A stretch of 64,000 bases of DNA, taken from the NCBI RefSeq assembly GCF_021134715.1, contig NC_060020.1, positions 1,426,001-1,490,000 on the forward strand, given 5' to 3'. The position numbers and the translations under genes were made by a program. This stretch comes from Daphnia pulex. Lineage: Eukaryota; Arthropoda; Branchiopoda; Diplostraca; Daphniidae. Shown piece after piece: positions 35,628 to 48,491 of the stretch; the first letter of the stretch is position 1; each line of letters starts with the position of its first letter. The notes under the pieces are model-generated. The model saw nothing but the letters and a program-made list of their open reading frames with translations. It was not told the DNA's origin and did not search any database.

Positions 35628-38600
35628 TCACCAACTCGAAGTAACGGTGGCCTTCAGTCGGCGGATTTCCTTCGTGGCCCAGTTAGACAGAGTCTTTGTC
35701 TTTCCCGTTTTAGATCGTCGTCCAATAGTCAGCATGTCGGTGATTGGTTCAGTGTCAACGAAAGGCAGCAATTGATGTCCAAAGGCAGAGCAAAGATCGC
35801 TGAGAGAGAATTATATTAAATACAAGTACTAGCTAAATAAAAAATGATCCTGTACCCAATAAGACCAGCGGCGGCAGAAATGGTGCCATCTGATTTCTCC
35901 CGGTCTCTCGCAATCGTAGTGATGAAGTTTATCATGTGGGGAACATGTGGAAGTATAAGCTGGACATCATTTCCAATAGTTTCTTTGTCTTCCCCTTTGA
36001 GACCCTGAACAATTCCAGTGTATGCTTCAAGGCAGCATTCGCGCAGTTCATTCAAATAATCCATGATATCAAAATCATTCTGCAAATAACCAAACATTAA
36101 AACCAAACACTTTCAAATTAAACGAAATTGTAATTACTCGGTTGACTTGGGCTTGAGATGCTTGGTGCAGCATGCCAATAACCAATTCAAGATACTTCTT
36201 GAATTCTGGGCCGATTGCCAAAGCCATATCTCCGAATACAGCCAAAATCTGGGGTTTGACTTTTCTATCAACTTCGTTGTTGCCAAGGGTCTCCAATAGA
36301 AGCGACATGATTGAATCACAAAAAGGCAAGATCTTGGCGCCTAGAGCTCGGCAAATGTCGCCAACCAGTCCGACGGACGCCTGGCAGATGGTAGTCTCGG
36401 CGTGGTTTCTCAATCCCATGATAAGGTAGGGACGGAAGGCTTCCATGTACTTGATGAATCCTTCGCCAAGGACTTCCGTCAATGTTGCCACTGCCATCAA
36501 CGCATCTTCCTGAACACCACCAGCACGATTTGGCCCAGCGCTCGAATTGAACATCTGCAGCAAGGCCGCCATGATCGGGTCAGAGATCTTGGGAGCATCT
36601 TCTGGGGTGACTTTACGAAGCACGCTCTGTAATGTGGCGCAGAGCAGCGACTGAAGATCGTTGTATTGGACTCTATCCGAATGCGACGACACGTGGGATT
36701 CCATGTTAAGAACCTAAAAAAATTTATCCGTTTTACAATGCCAAAACATGCTTTAGAGTAAGTGATAATACCTGTTGCAATCTCTCCAAGATGACCATTG
36801 TGGTCTTCTGTACAGTAATATAGCAATCTTTGGGCGAGTTCTTGACCATTTCCATCAAAGCTTCATAGGCAGCAGCACGGAGGTTAGCTTGAGCAGCATC
36901 AGGCCGATCAGTCGTTTCCAATAGCTTTTGAACGATGGGCTCAAAATATTCAGACAGGCAGTACGAATCTGGTTCATTTCCATCGGTAGCCTATTCAACT
37001 CAAGAACATAAATTTAGGTTTATTTGAACGTAGTTACAAATTTTCAGTGTTACCTGTGAAGCAGTTTCATAGGCAGCTTCAGCCAGGCTCGAGAAAGCCC
37101 AGCAAACATTAGAAGCGACACGAGGCTCAGCAGTCAGTCCAGTAACGAGAGCCTGAAGCAGTGGCTGAAGATTGGGGGGAGCCACAGCTGCATCGGGGAT
37201 GATTTCACAAACTCGTCCAATCGTCCAGGCTGCAGTGTCACGTACATTAACGCTTGTATCATGCATCAATTTGAAAAGGAAAGGCATAGCTTGTTCAACA
37301 ATAGGTTTTAACTGAACAGCATCAGGTCCTTCAAGGATAGAACCAAAAGCCATTACGGCGGCGTCACGGAAACGCCAGTCTGGATTCTAAAGTTGTTGAA
37401 AAACGAAAATGTTATTGTACCAAAAATGTGATTTCAAGAACTGTATCCAACCTCAATGTTCTCCTTGACGAAAGGAAGGACGTGAGGAACGATGACATCT
37501 TCACAGCAGTTGGCTAACAACATGAGACACACACCGGCAGCCTTACAGGGATTCCAATCGTCTTCATCATCATACTCTTCTTGTTTAGTCAACGTTTGCA
37601 TCAACACAGGAACTAGATATTGAAGAGCTCCCTTTGCGTAGAATTTAGACGTATGTTCAGGCGGACGGCCCATTTCAGCAGCTTCGCTGGCCTCGATAGC
37701 CAAATCCACCTCTTCGTCACAAACGTTCGACCAGAACTCAATACCTTGCAGTGCGATTTCATCAATCTCCGACCTCATCGCTTCCAGTGTAATCTATTCA
37801 TAATAATGAGTAAAAACTTTAAAATTTGTATAAATTTTTTTGTCAGTTTGATTAACTCACCGCAAAAAGTGCTGGCCCCATGTAGTGCTCCATGTATTGG
37901 TAATATAGGGACATAATTTTGACCAGACATTGAAGTGCTGCAACCCGTACTTTTGTGTCGGGAGATTGCGTTGCTTCACACACAACTTGCATGATGAAGT
38001 GCCGTTCACTCTACACAATTAGAAAGCGATCAGTAATAACAAACGTAGGTATTCAAATAGTAAAATACATACTTCTTTGTCGAAGTTAGCTTTAGTGAAC
38101 TCCAATGAATTCAATAGCGCAGTTGTGGCAGCCAATCTGACGTGATTGCTTGGTTCCTCACGTTTCATGCCATGTACGATAGCAGTGAGAATCTCGTTCG
38201 ACTGAGTAGCTAGTACTTCAGCATCCTGCATTTTTAAAACATATTTTATAATTTTCTCATCCAAATTATGTAATACTTGAATCACTCACAATATCCTGGC
38301 AAATATATCCAATCGTTTCCAGAGTGGCTTCCCGAACCATTTCTGTGCTGTTAGCTGCAGTGACATTGGCAACAAGTACAGATATCAATTCTGGCCACTG
38401 ACTGACTGGTAGTTCAGCAACTGCCATGTACGCAACACATTGAGCAGCAGAGCTAGGGCGGATGGTCTCTGTACCCAAAGCAGCTAAAATGTTCTTTTTT
38501 ACATAGGTCCTTAGATCGTGTGGGAATGACAACCATCTCTGCTGGTATTCCAGCTTGACATCGGTATCTTTTGAAGTCAAGCAATTTTTCAACTGCAGAC

Positions 38601-39040
38601 CAGCTGCCATGCGGGCAACAGGGCTATTTGCTCCATGGGCAAGAATGTCAGACAAGGCTCTGATGAACTCAACCTATGTGAGAAGTACAAGTTTAGCAAA
38701 GTAGAGACTTAGTTTGAATTTTAAATTTATCTAGCCAAACCACATTTGATACAAGTTTTGCTTAGCAACACAAAAATGGGAGAAAAGTTGGTTGAAACAA
38801 AGAAAGTTGCTTACCAGATTGCCTCTTGCTGCCTGTTCAAGATAATTTTGGGCTGCTTCCAATTCATTCTTCTCTGTTAGACAAAACGTGAATGACAGTT
38901 ACTAAAACCATTCAGTGTTCGGGAAAAATCAATGGCGTTGTAACCATGCCGTTGTAGAAAAAAGTAAATTTAAGTAACTAACCTGACGATACAGTTTTCT
39001 CCAAAATTTGAATTAGTTGAATATTTGGTTCGGGCACCAT
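35628..39040 (-). CDS. KPNB1: Importin subunit beta-1, 889 aa
   Basis: Eleven exons join in phase: 39040-38983, 38873-38815, 38673-38290, 38225-38073, 38010-37861, 37793-37452, 37386-37054, 36990-36772, 36713-36138, 36079-35856 and 35799-35628. The protein is built of HEAT repeats and carries the importin-beta N-terminal region ([20 protein letters not shown], then [20 protein letters not shown]). Landmarks are the acidic loop [16 protein letters not shown] and the C-terminal [13 protein letters not shown]. The length is close to the ~876 aa of animal orthologues. It carries importin-alpha bound cargo through the nuclear pore and releases it on RanGTP binding. The last residues (ATVTSSW) are short; the stop overlaps a GTGAGTG sequence that could act as a splice donor to a further 3' exon. 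The start codon is the first ATG, preceded by a pyrimidine-rich stretch. Confidence 0.96.
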
Positions 39041-40270
39041 TTTCCCTCCTTTTATTAATAAATATCACAGATCTTTCAGTCGTAAAAAAAACTTCTAGGA
39101 CTTGTTAATAGCTAGGCGTGAAAGAATCAGACGGTTAAGTTCGTCTCAACCGGCGAAGGGCGAACACATGTGGCGAAAAAAAAACCACCAGTTTTTCTCA
39201 AGGAAAAGCGACCTCTATTTGAAAAAGAATTACACGAATTTTTTATATTCAACTAATGACCAAAAATAAAATATATTAAAACGACGTACTGTGAAAAATA
39301 AAATTTTTCAATTATTTTAAATCTAATCATGAATCTTTTTGTTAAAGAATGTAGTATTTCAATCGGATCTATGTAGTCCATGCGTAGGGTTAAGTTAACT
39401 TCCGCTCTCATAAAATGGCGGCAAAGTGATTACGAAAAAATGTGATTGTTTAACCAAGAGTATCCAAAAATTATGAAAACTCTCCGGGGAAAACTGCATT
39501 TGATTAATTGGAATTAAGGAAACGCCATTTTGCCACTACAGTTGAAATTTGATTTTCAACTTTAAAATAATCAACTTGCTATCCTTCGAAGTTAAGAAAA
39601 GCGTACTGCCCTACATAGTTTCTTAATTAGAGTCAAATTTCACTAAATTATAATTTTTGTAGGCTGCTATGATATTTATGAGTCCGTCAATCCCACAGGG
39701 AATTGGAAGCTTTTTCGGTTAGTAACTGTCAGAATAGATGGCGCCAATTTGAAATTTGAATCAATAGAGCAGATTTCTATATTTTAAAATATTGCTACTG
39801 CTTTAACTTTTACGAATAAATTGTTATAGTTCCTAAAATGAAGAATAATTCGTTGTTCCTTGTGAACCATGATTAAAATGCAACCTATTCTCAGCTGACG
39901 ACGCCCGTTAATGCTGCAACACGTACTGACTTGAATTGTATCCAAGCATTTCGTCATAGATTCGACAGGATAGTCAAACTATTAAAATGTAAAAAAACTT
40001 ACATCAAAATGAAAAGAAAAATTGTCCTACGTGCGAATAGAAAACATTTATTACAAGAATAATCCAAATTAAGTATCGTTGTTGAAGGACGACAGGTACC
40101 GCCACTATCGCGGAACCAGGTAGAAAGGCAAAAACGTAACCATACTGAACGCTCTCTGTTTGTCTGCAGAAAATCAGTAGTCAATAACTTTGATAACACA
40201 ATCTGTCTGCTGTCTACGTGTTTAAACATGGCAACGAATAAATAAATTTTGTATTTTTACTTCCATAAAA
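39041..40270. promoter_or_regulatory. Divergent upstream region, importin beta / SMIM13
   Basis: About 1.2 kb of AT-rich DNA lie between two divergent genes. There is no supportable coding ORF. A five-codon upstream ORF (ATG at 40228, stop at 40243-40245) ends 25 nt before the SMIM13 ATG, in what is probably the SMIM13 5' UTR. No defined TATA box was identified. Confidence 0.4.
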
Positions 40271-40670
40271 ATGAGCCATTTCGTCACTGACGTACTACTC
40301 GTGATTCTAGGATTGGTGGCTTCCGTTATTATTGTTTTGAGCATTGTTGGAATTGGTAAGTTGTTTACGCAATATTAATATGCATGGGCGAAGAACATCA
40401 ACAACAGTTATCTTTATGTCTTTTTTTAAATTCATGATAAAAATTTTGTCCTTGATGCTTATTTTTAATCATATGCTTAAACCTAAAAAACATTCTAATC
40501 TATTGTGTTTCTAATCAGGTTGGTTTCTAGTTTGGAAATTCTTCTTGTCACGATTCAAGTTTGTTAGGGAGTTGCTGGGAACTGTATCTGACCCTAAACC
40601 TGAAGCATCTGCTGCTGAAGCAACAGGCAGTCGCATTAGATCAAGACCCAGAAAATCTCGATTGGATTGA
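40271..40670 (+). CDS. SMIM13: Small integral membrane protein 13-like, 78 aa
   Basis: Two exons (40271-40355 and 40519-40670) give a 78-residue protein. A single hydrophobic helix near residues 8-30 (VLLVILGLVASVIIVLSIVG) is followed by GWFLVWKFFLSRFKFVRELL, which closely matches the conserved core of vertebrate SMIM13, and a short hydrophilic tail rich in Ser, Arg and Lys. The function of the family is unknown; it is expected to be a type I or III single-pass membrane protein. The intron splits a Gly codon at the end of the helix. Its stop lies 43 nt upstream of the ATG of the D-amino acid oxidase gene on the same strand, with no AG between them, suggesting a shared transcript or a very compact promoter. 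Confidence 0.82.
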
Positions 40671-40713
40671 CTTTGTGTATTCATCATATTGTGTTGTATT
40701 TAAACTAATCACT

Positions 40714-42310
40714 ATGGTTGTGAAAGTAGCAGTGATTGGAGCAGGTGTGACTGGCCTGAGTGTTGCAACAGTACTTCAAGAGAAATTCCCCAATTTACCT
40801 ATTACCCTTTTTGCCGACAAATTTAGCCCTGGAACAACAAGTGATGGGGCAGGTATAGTTTGTTCATCAACAAAAGTTTTTTATAATATAAGACTACATT
40901 TCTGTTTTTGTTTACATTATTAGCTGGACTTTGGATGCCTTTCTTGTTGGGAGACACTCCTGAAAAAGATGTTTAGTAAGTTTCTTTCTAAAGTTAAAGC
41001 TATATTTAACTTTTAATTCTATTGTTTGTAGTGTTTATTCCAAGGATACATGGATTTTTTTAAAGAAACTATGGGACTCTCCTGTAGGAGGAAAACTTGG
41101 AGTCTCTCTTGTGCCATGTTTGCAGACTTCTGACACGGTAAATCCCGTGCCCATGTATAGCGATTTCGTCTATGGATTTCAAGTTCTTACAAAAGAAGAA
41201 TTGGCATTGTACAATAAGCCTGAATGGAGGTCTGCTAATATTGTTATACTGCTACTGCATCGTGAGTCACAGTGAAATTTATTTTTAAATCTTGAATCAC
41301 AGGCAAGGCTACCGTTTTGTCACCTTTATTTGTGAAGGGTCTAAATTAATGCCCCACCTGCTGGAAGAATTTCGCTCAAAAAATGGCATCGTCATAGTCA
41401 AACGACTTGAAAGTCTCGAAGAGATTGCTTCCGATTTTGATGTCATTATCAACTGCTCCGGAATAGGAGCCAAAGAATTGGTCAACGACATATCAGTCCA
41501 CCCAATCCGGGGACATATCTTTCGCGTAATTAATTCACTGCATTTAGATACACATCGAATTTATTTCAAGACACTTGTCGCTTTATTCAACAGGTGAAAG
41601 CTCCATGGCAAAAATCGATATTAATCGATGACAGCGACAAAGGAAACTATATTATCCCAAAGTATTATCCGCTAACATAGATTCCCTCTTTTAATTCAAT
41701 TTTAATTTTTGCGTTCTTACCTTGACAGTCAGGACAGTGTTGTCCTGGGCGGAACGCACGACAAAGATCAGTGGGACATTGTTCCAAGAAAAGAAGATGC
41801 CAAATTCATCCTGGATGGTTGTACTTCCTTGTTTCCGTCTCTAGAGGTAAACGCAAAGCAAATCGCCAGCCCTTTTGGGTTTGCCTGCAGTACCCATCTA
41901 TTTTCCACTTTAAATTTGCCTATTAAAAACAAAAAAAACTTGGTTATTAACGGGTACCGTTGAACATTGTCTAGAAAGCGGAAATTTTATATGAGTGGGT
42001 GGGATTGCGACCAGGTCGCAATCAACTACGCGTTGAACTCGAAAAGAAAACAATCAACGGCAAACCTCTGACTGTACGTACTACCTTACTACTGACTAAT
42101 TTCTCTGCCTAATGTGTTGTAACCGCTTAGGAATCATCTTAATTGTTCTTTTTTTTTTTTCCTTCATTACGGTTGTTGTTTCGGCAGGTCATACACAATT
42201 ACGGGCACGGAGGCTCGGGTCTGACCACGTTTTACGGATGCGCCTTGAAGGTGGCTAATCTGCTTCAAGGGACCTTAACTTCAGAAAATTATTTGGCCTC
42301 GAAGTTGTGA
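40714..42310 (+). CDS. DDO: D-aspartate oxidase / D-amino-acid oxidase, peroxisomal, 339 aa
   Basis: Eight exons join in phase: 40714-40852, 40924-40975, 41032-41229, 41303-41525, 41594-41661, 41729-41846, 41975-42073 and 42188-42310. The N-terminus has the FAD-binding fingerprint VAVIGAGVTGLSVA. DVIINCSGIGAKEL, VLGGTHDKDQWD, GLRPGRNQLRVE and NYGHGGSGLTTFYGCA are the expected family landmarks, the last two near the active site and FAD. The protein ends in SKL, the classical peroxisomal targeting signal type 1. It oxidatively deaminates D-amino acids to 2-oxo acids, ammonia and hydrogen peroxide. Preference for acidic (DDO) or neutral (DAO) substrates cannot be decided with certainty by eye; the length is close to DDO (~341 aa). 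The gene follows SMIM13 at 43 nt. Confidence 0.93.
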
Positions 42311-44880
42311 TACATAATCATGCAATAGAAGAAAAAGAAAAGGTGTCTACACATTTTTTAAAAAAGGTTCGTCGTGCTGGTCTTTGCGTCATTCGCTTTT
42401 TGTTTGGTTAATTCACGGGGAACGAGATATATCACAATCCCTTTCCGGCTCATTCTGCGAATTACCTCATCACGTACTCTGGGACCTTTCACATAATAGT
42501 TAGTTGTTTCATCTATTAGATATCACCCAGCTATAATTCTAGAAATGATGGATTTGTCAAGTTGAACCGCACTTGTTGTTGTTCGCCGATTTTGTGGGGT
42601 AAAACTGACTGTAATAACATAAAGAATACAATAACCCGTGTGTTGCATGGATTGGAAAGACATGTGTCTAAGCTGTCGTCTATTGAGGGGGCGTTTCCAG
42701 GACAAGAGGATATCATCCACGGTTTTATACGTGTGAGGCCCCCACACACACATCACATTGCCAGCGGTCCACAAACATGGAAAAGCCAGAATGAAATCAA
42801 AGGAGAAAATAAAATAAAAATAAAGGATGAGACGACTGTGAGAGTTATAAACGCGGAGAGAACAGAATTGTGTGGAATGTCGTTGTCTCTGTTGGTGCAC
42901 CGCCATATGTTGGTGTCTTACTGGCTGTTGAAAGAGACGCCACAAGGACCCCTCCCTTATTTGTTGAGTAGCTTTTGTCGACCATTGTCTAATAAGAAGA
43001 AGAGTGCGAAGTCAAAGAAACATTTGCGTGTAGTGTCTATCAGTTAGAATGTTGTATAATGCTGCGGGGGGAGAGAGACGGACTGGGGGCCATACATATA
43101 CATATAAATATATTGCGATGCCATAGAGCTTGGGCGGCGGCCCCCAAGGCTCGAAATCTGCCAACGTCATTGTCGACGGTCTCTCTTGTTCTTCTTCTTG
43201 TTCTTCATTCCTATCTGCCACCAGAAACGTGTGTAGTCGACATTCGTTATACACATACAAACACACACACAGAGACAAGAAAAGCCTTGGATCCGTGCAT
43301 CTATATAGGAAAAAAAAGGGGGTGAAAGACACGAAGGCCGGAGAAGAAAGGCATTTATTATAAGAGGTGTCTGTAAAATGAGAAAGAAAAAAGAAAATGC
43401 CACACTATCAAATATTTAAATTGAAATCCAAATGAGCGAGAATAGTGGCGGGGAGGTATATATAGTGAGTGTGTGAGATTTTCGATTATTCCATCGCGAG
43501 AGTATGTATAAATACATAAAGTTCCACATAGAAGAAGAAAAAGACGATGATTTGGATTTCTTCTTGTAACGTGTACATATAGGAGAAGAGGTATAGTGTA
43601 GCAAGAGCGCCCGAGCCCCTTTTGTTGGACGGTCCAGTCACGCGGCATTGAACAATTTTTGAACCTCAACTTCTTCCTCCTTCTCGCCAAACAATCAAAG
43701 GCTCTTAAGCAGTCCTCTTGTCTTTTCTGTTGTTACAGCAACACAGGGCAGGCCGTGTTTTTTCTTCTTCCAACACTTGTGCCAACCAACCAACCAACCT
43801 CCTCCATAAGAAGAAGCTAACAAGTTTTAAAAAAGGAGACGATGGAACCTTCTTCTTCTTCTTTTTTCCTATCTGTATTATAACAATAATCAAAACTGTA
43901 TGGCACATTGTGTGTGCAGCCCGTGCTGCACGGCGCATTCCAGTCCACATAGCCTTTTTTTTTTCACCAAGACCTTGAAAATCTTCTTCTTTTATTCTCT
44001 CGTCCTAGCGTTCATTCTTTTCTCGTTCTTTTTTAAAATAAAATATTAGGACGTGTGGTGTAGTAAGTCTAGATGCGAGAGCGTGTGCCGGACAATGCGC
44101 TAAAGAATCAGGTGGTCTTGTGTGCTGTGGTATCTGGTGTTTCTTTTGAACTGTGTGGAGGCCACACAATATCACCGTGTCTTTTTGATTTGATTGGAAT
44201 TCGTCTTTCTTCTGTATCAGCACATTTTTCTCCTGCGGGTATTAAAACAAAAAAACACGCGTGAAGGATGGCGCTAGGAAGATGAGAAATGGCAGCAGCT
44301 CAACGCAGTCATCTGTACGGAAGAATGCCAAAACCCACCAAATAAGAGTCGCCTGATGCTGCTGCTGGACGAGTGGCGCTAGAAAAAACAAGGTCTGTCG
44401 TTTCGTTTGGTGTAGAGTGCACGGACGCCGAGGTGTCAAATGTCACTGGAAACTTCTCTCTCTCTCTCTCTCTCTTTGTACACATGAATTGCTGGATACC
44501 ACTATACCACACTCTGTGTGTTCGAATATACATATACACACATACTCGAGTCGACCACAAATTGGGCTTTGGTCAGACACGATGACCAGAAAGAAGAAAT
44601 AAAAAGAAAAGGCTTATTGCCCAGTCACTGGCCGTAAGAGTATAAGGAATTGCTCCTCTTGTTCTTTGGTCTGATCTCATATTACGCACTTTTGGGGGTC
44701 GGGGGTGGTGGGTGGTGGGGTCTCTAGCTCCGTGTCACGATGGATCGTCAAGTCGAAACCAACTATAAATTAAATTTCGAAATATTTTCGGGATGATTGA
44801 ACGATCACACTTATTCTCGGGTCGGTCCCTATACCGAGGAGAAACCCAACTGTCACCTTTCCGCGTAGTCTGAGGCATTA
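42311..44880. other. Start of the gene-free region
   Basis: No gene is supported. The sequence becomes rich in simple repeats (CA near 43,250-43,275, CT at 44455-44475, G-rich near 44,695-44,720). Some frames are open over 100 codons but have biased, repeat-driven composition and no recognisable domain. Confidence 0.45.
44455..44475. repeat. (CT)n microsatellite
   Basis: Uninterrupted run of about ten CT units; on the other strand a GA run of the sort bound by GAGA factor. Confidence 0.9.
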
Positions 44881-44939
44881 CAATTTCAGATTTGGCGCCT
44901 TATTGTTCTATCCATATTTCCTTTTTTTTAAAATTTTAT

Positions 44940-45420
44940 TATTTTTCGACTTTGCGATGGAGGTCGCGACTGTCGGACCGCGTCGCACCTGTTTGTGGGT
45001 GGGAACTTGGCCAGCCGGTGTCTCCCTCGCGATCTTTTAAGTCTCTCCCCTTTGGGTTGGGACGGGGCAGGAAAAAGTTGTGCGCGCGGTGTCGAGTGAC
45101 TTTGAATTTCTTGCCGTGTCATTCAAGTGTCCCGGCTCTCTTGTGCACCGCGTCGTGAATGTGCCCGTTCATCTTCTTCTTTTCACCTTCTCAATGTACT
45201 CCGCATGTCTTTCTTTCTCTCCTGGACATGAGAAGGGGGCCAAAAAGGCGGGCTAGATTCCGCCGAACCCAACAGCTGTTTGCTGCTGCTTTTTTTTCTC
45301 AACCGTCCATCCGCGTTTATTTCGCCTCCCCCATTATTATTACAGTGCACGGCGGACGCTTGAACTCGTCCGCACAAGATGCCCGCCCGCCCGACGTGTT
45401 TGTACACCGAAAAAGAAATT
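44940..45420. other. CpG-rich patch in the gene-free region
   Basis: Local CpG density is higher than in the neighbourhood (for example CGCGACTGTCGGACCGCGTCG and GTGCGCGCGGTGTCGAG). No coding gene is seen. It may be a promoter or other regulatory element. Confidence 0.3.
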
Positions 45421-48418
45421 AAAAAAGAAAAAAAGACGCACCATCGCACATTAAATAATGCGCACTCAAAAGTATTGTGTTGCATTTTCCTTTCCTTTTC
45501 TTCTTATTTCTACATGTCGTCGTAAATAAGAATCAACGCCAAAGGAATTCGGGTCGGTCGTTCTCGTTGTCTCCGTTTCACGCGCGTACACATGCAAAAG
45601 TATAGATACTAAAACAACTCACGACGAAAAAGAAAACTGGCGCTTGATATTTGGCTGCCAGCGCCAGCCCATCACTAACAATAAAAAGCCCTGGATAACA
45701 AATAGATATAACACACATATTACATCCATATAAAAAGAAAAGTCGAAAAGAAGAAAACCAAAAATCTCTCCTCGCCAGCTCAGCTCTTATGTGTGTGTGC
45801 TGTGACATTGTATAGATGTTCTTGTAACTGAGCTCTAATTGATGGCCCGAGATGGGAATCGCTCCCGATCTAGATGAACGCACTCAACGAGACTGCGGTT
45901 GGCTGCTGGCACTTTTTTAGACATTGTGGTTGACTTTATTTATTCTAACCTTTATTTTCCGGGGTTGTTTGTTGGTTGGGTTTTTTCGCTCGCTGTCTTG
46001 ATGCAACTCAACTGATGACTGCTTGTAATAATAATATGTTGAGCGTCTATTTACTGATGTGGCTCTCTGCTGATGGGTTGGGCGCGCTGGATTGTCGCGA
46101 TTTATGTCGGCTCCGCTCCGTTGCGGAATGCTCCTTTCTGCTCCTCTTATCTTGTCAAGGACTTTTTGGGGGGGGGGGAGCCACGGGGATAGAACCAGGA
46201 TAAACATCTGCACACACACACACACCGCTGGCCGGGACACACGCTGGACGTATAGAGAGAGAAAGACGGACGGCCACATACGACGACGGCGACCTCGTGA
46301 CGACAGTGGACGACGACGGATGTGTGCGCGGTTCAATAACACGTTGAACTTCGGACGTTCAAACCCAAAAGAAAAAGAGTTGATATGCGATACAGGACGA
46401 CAATGCGGTGCTGTAGAGTTTTTTCGGCTGGATTATTGCCTTGATGGGACGATTTATGGGGTGAAAAGTGAACCTGTCAACTATAGACGGTGACGAAATG
46501 AATCGCAGACCGCCATGGCAACTTTTCGTCCATCGACGAAATCTAGTACTTTTGTGTATGTGTGCTGGAACTTGGAAGGATGATTTGCATTTGCCAGATA
46601 AAAAAGACGACAAAGAGAATAAGATCGATGATGACCATCCTTGGATCTAGATCCCCTCGAATTCAAAGTCTACAGGTGAAGGATATGTAAACGTTTGACC
46701 CGCTGCATTATGTCTGCCCGTTTGTGTCGGCGCTGCTGGTTTGTACGCACGTAAGAGTTTAACGCCGGCCGTCAAAGCGAGCCCGTCCGCCAGCATCCGC
46801 CAACACATCCGTCAGCGTCTTGACTTGTCTCTTTATTTGCATTCAAATGGGTTTGAATTTAAAAAAAAAGTCCAGTTTATGTATAACCGCATTTGTATGC
46901 TGCTGCCTAGCTGTCGACACCTTTGTGTCCCAATTGAAAAAGCGGATTACATGTATCATAAATGAGCTCAGAGAAAATCATATAGAATTTCCCGGGGAAA
47001 ATCCTGTCAACTTTGCTCCTTGGTAATGAGATCACCGGGACCCTAATCGCAGCGGACCCTGTGCTCACTTCAAATAGACGATAGAAAAGCTCCTGACAAA
47101 CGGAAGGCTCTTCATTTCACGGTGAATGGCTTTTCTCTCGTCTCGATCCCGACCCCAGGGCTCTTTCTTCTTACATTTTTAAGTATTTCTTCAAATGAAA
47201 AATAAATAAGTAAAGTGCGTCCGGCTTGAATGCGAGCAACGGGCGGTGTGAGTCATCATCAAAAAAGCACCACTCGGACCTGAATCGGATGCCCAGCCAA
47301 AAAGTCGGAGCCCGACCGTCCGAGAGAAGAATAATATAATCAGCAGCTCTCATACGAATTCTCACCTGTCCATTTGCGCGTGAACCAGAAAGGCAGAAGA
47401 ATCAGATGACCATCTTGGGGGGGTTCAACTCTTTTCGCGGCGAATGGGAAAATAACGGACGGGTTTTTAAAACACAATAAGCGCGCGCGTTTTTGGTTCT
47501 ACGGCGAATCAAAACGGAACGAGAGAAAAGGAAGAAGAAGATTTCGATTTGGCCGATAGGAATTTTTTTGAAAAAAAAAAACGTTTGACCTGCTCACCAC
47601 GCAGCGGTCATTCCGTACGGCACGACTTTGCACGCAGCAGCCCTTGCACGCAGCAACCTCTATAGAGAGAGAGAGGGACATTTGCGCTCGTGTGGTGTAT
47701 GGACAGCGCATCTCATATTCAAAAAAAGATGAAAAGAAAAGAAAAAAATGGGGGAAGTTGATTTACTGTCATTGCCTGGGCGCCCGGCCATCACGGCCTC
47801 GAAAGCTTTTACACACATCACATACACACACAGAGCAACAAGGAGCGGATTGAAAAACCATCTTTTCTCATCTTCTTCTTCTTCTTCATTCTTCGTCCAC
47901 ATTGAATACAAAAAATAGATGGTCGTCTCCTCCCCGTTGAACCAGATTTATTAGATTGTTATGGCGCGTTTTGGCATCAACATTGGTTGATGCGGCTCAA
48001 AAAGCCTTTTCTTTCTTTTTTATTTATTTATTTATTTATTGGATATTTTCTGTGAAGAGAGGCTTTTCTCTCCAACATGCTGTCCTATTTCATTGATATG
48101 TCTGCGCGTGGGTCGTAGTACCTGCATATTCTAAATATCCAGTCCGTCGTCGTTTTGGTGGTGCTTTCCCCCTCAACCGAGTTTTCCATCTCGTCTGTGA
48201 CGCGCTCGGCTGTTGTTGTGTAATAACACACACTTGTTTCTTTTATTTCGTATTGCATTTTTATTAAAAAAGAAAAAAGAAGAGGATGGCTGCCGTGATG
48301 TCCGGGAAGACGGAAAGTCACACAGCTGGAGATGTGAGGAGGGAGAGACGCACTCTAACGGCCAGCTGGGAGAAGAAGAAGAAGAAGAACAAGTCCGTGA
48401 TAGTCATCTATGACTCTT

Positions 48419-48491
48419 GAGAGAGAGAGAGGAGATATATGTGTCCGCGATTGAATGGACGGGATGGTCCACTCGACTCTCTCTCTCTCTC
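48419..48491. repeat. GA run and CT run facing each other
   Basis: A (GA)n run at 48419-48431 is followed 45 bp later by a (CT)n run at 48477-48491. As reverse complements they could pair into a stem of about 13 bp. Confidence 0.7.

Noticed and set aside
46092-46493. Arg/Thr-rich 133-codon frame
   Set aside because: Driven by CA and GA repeats; no signal or domain and no codon-use support.
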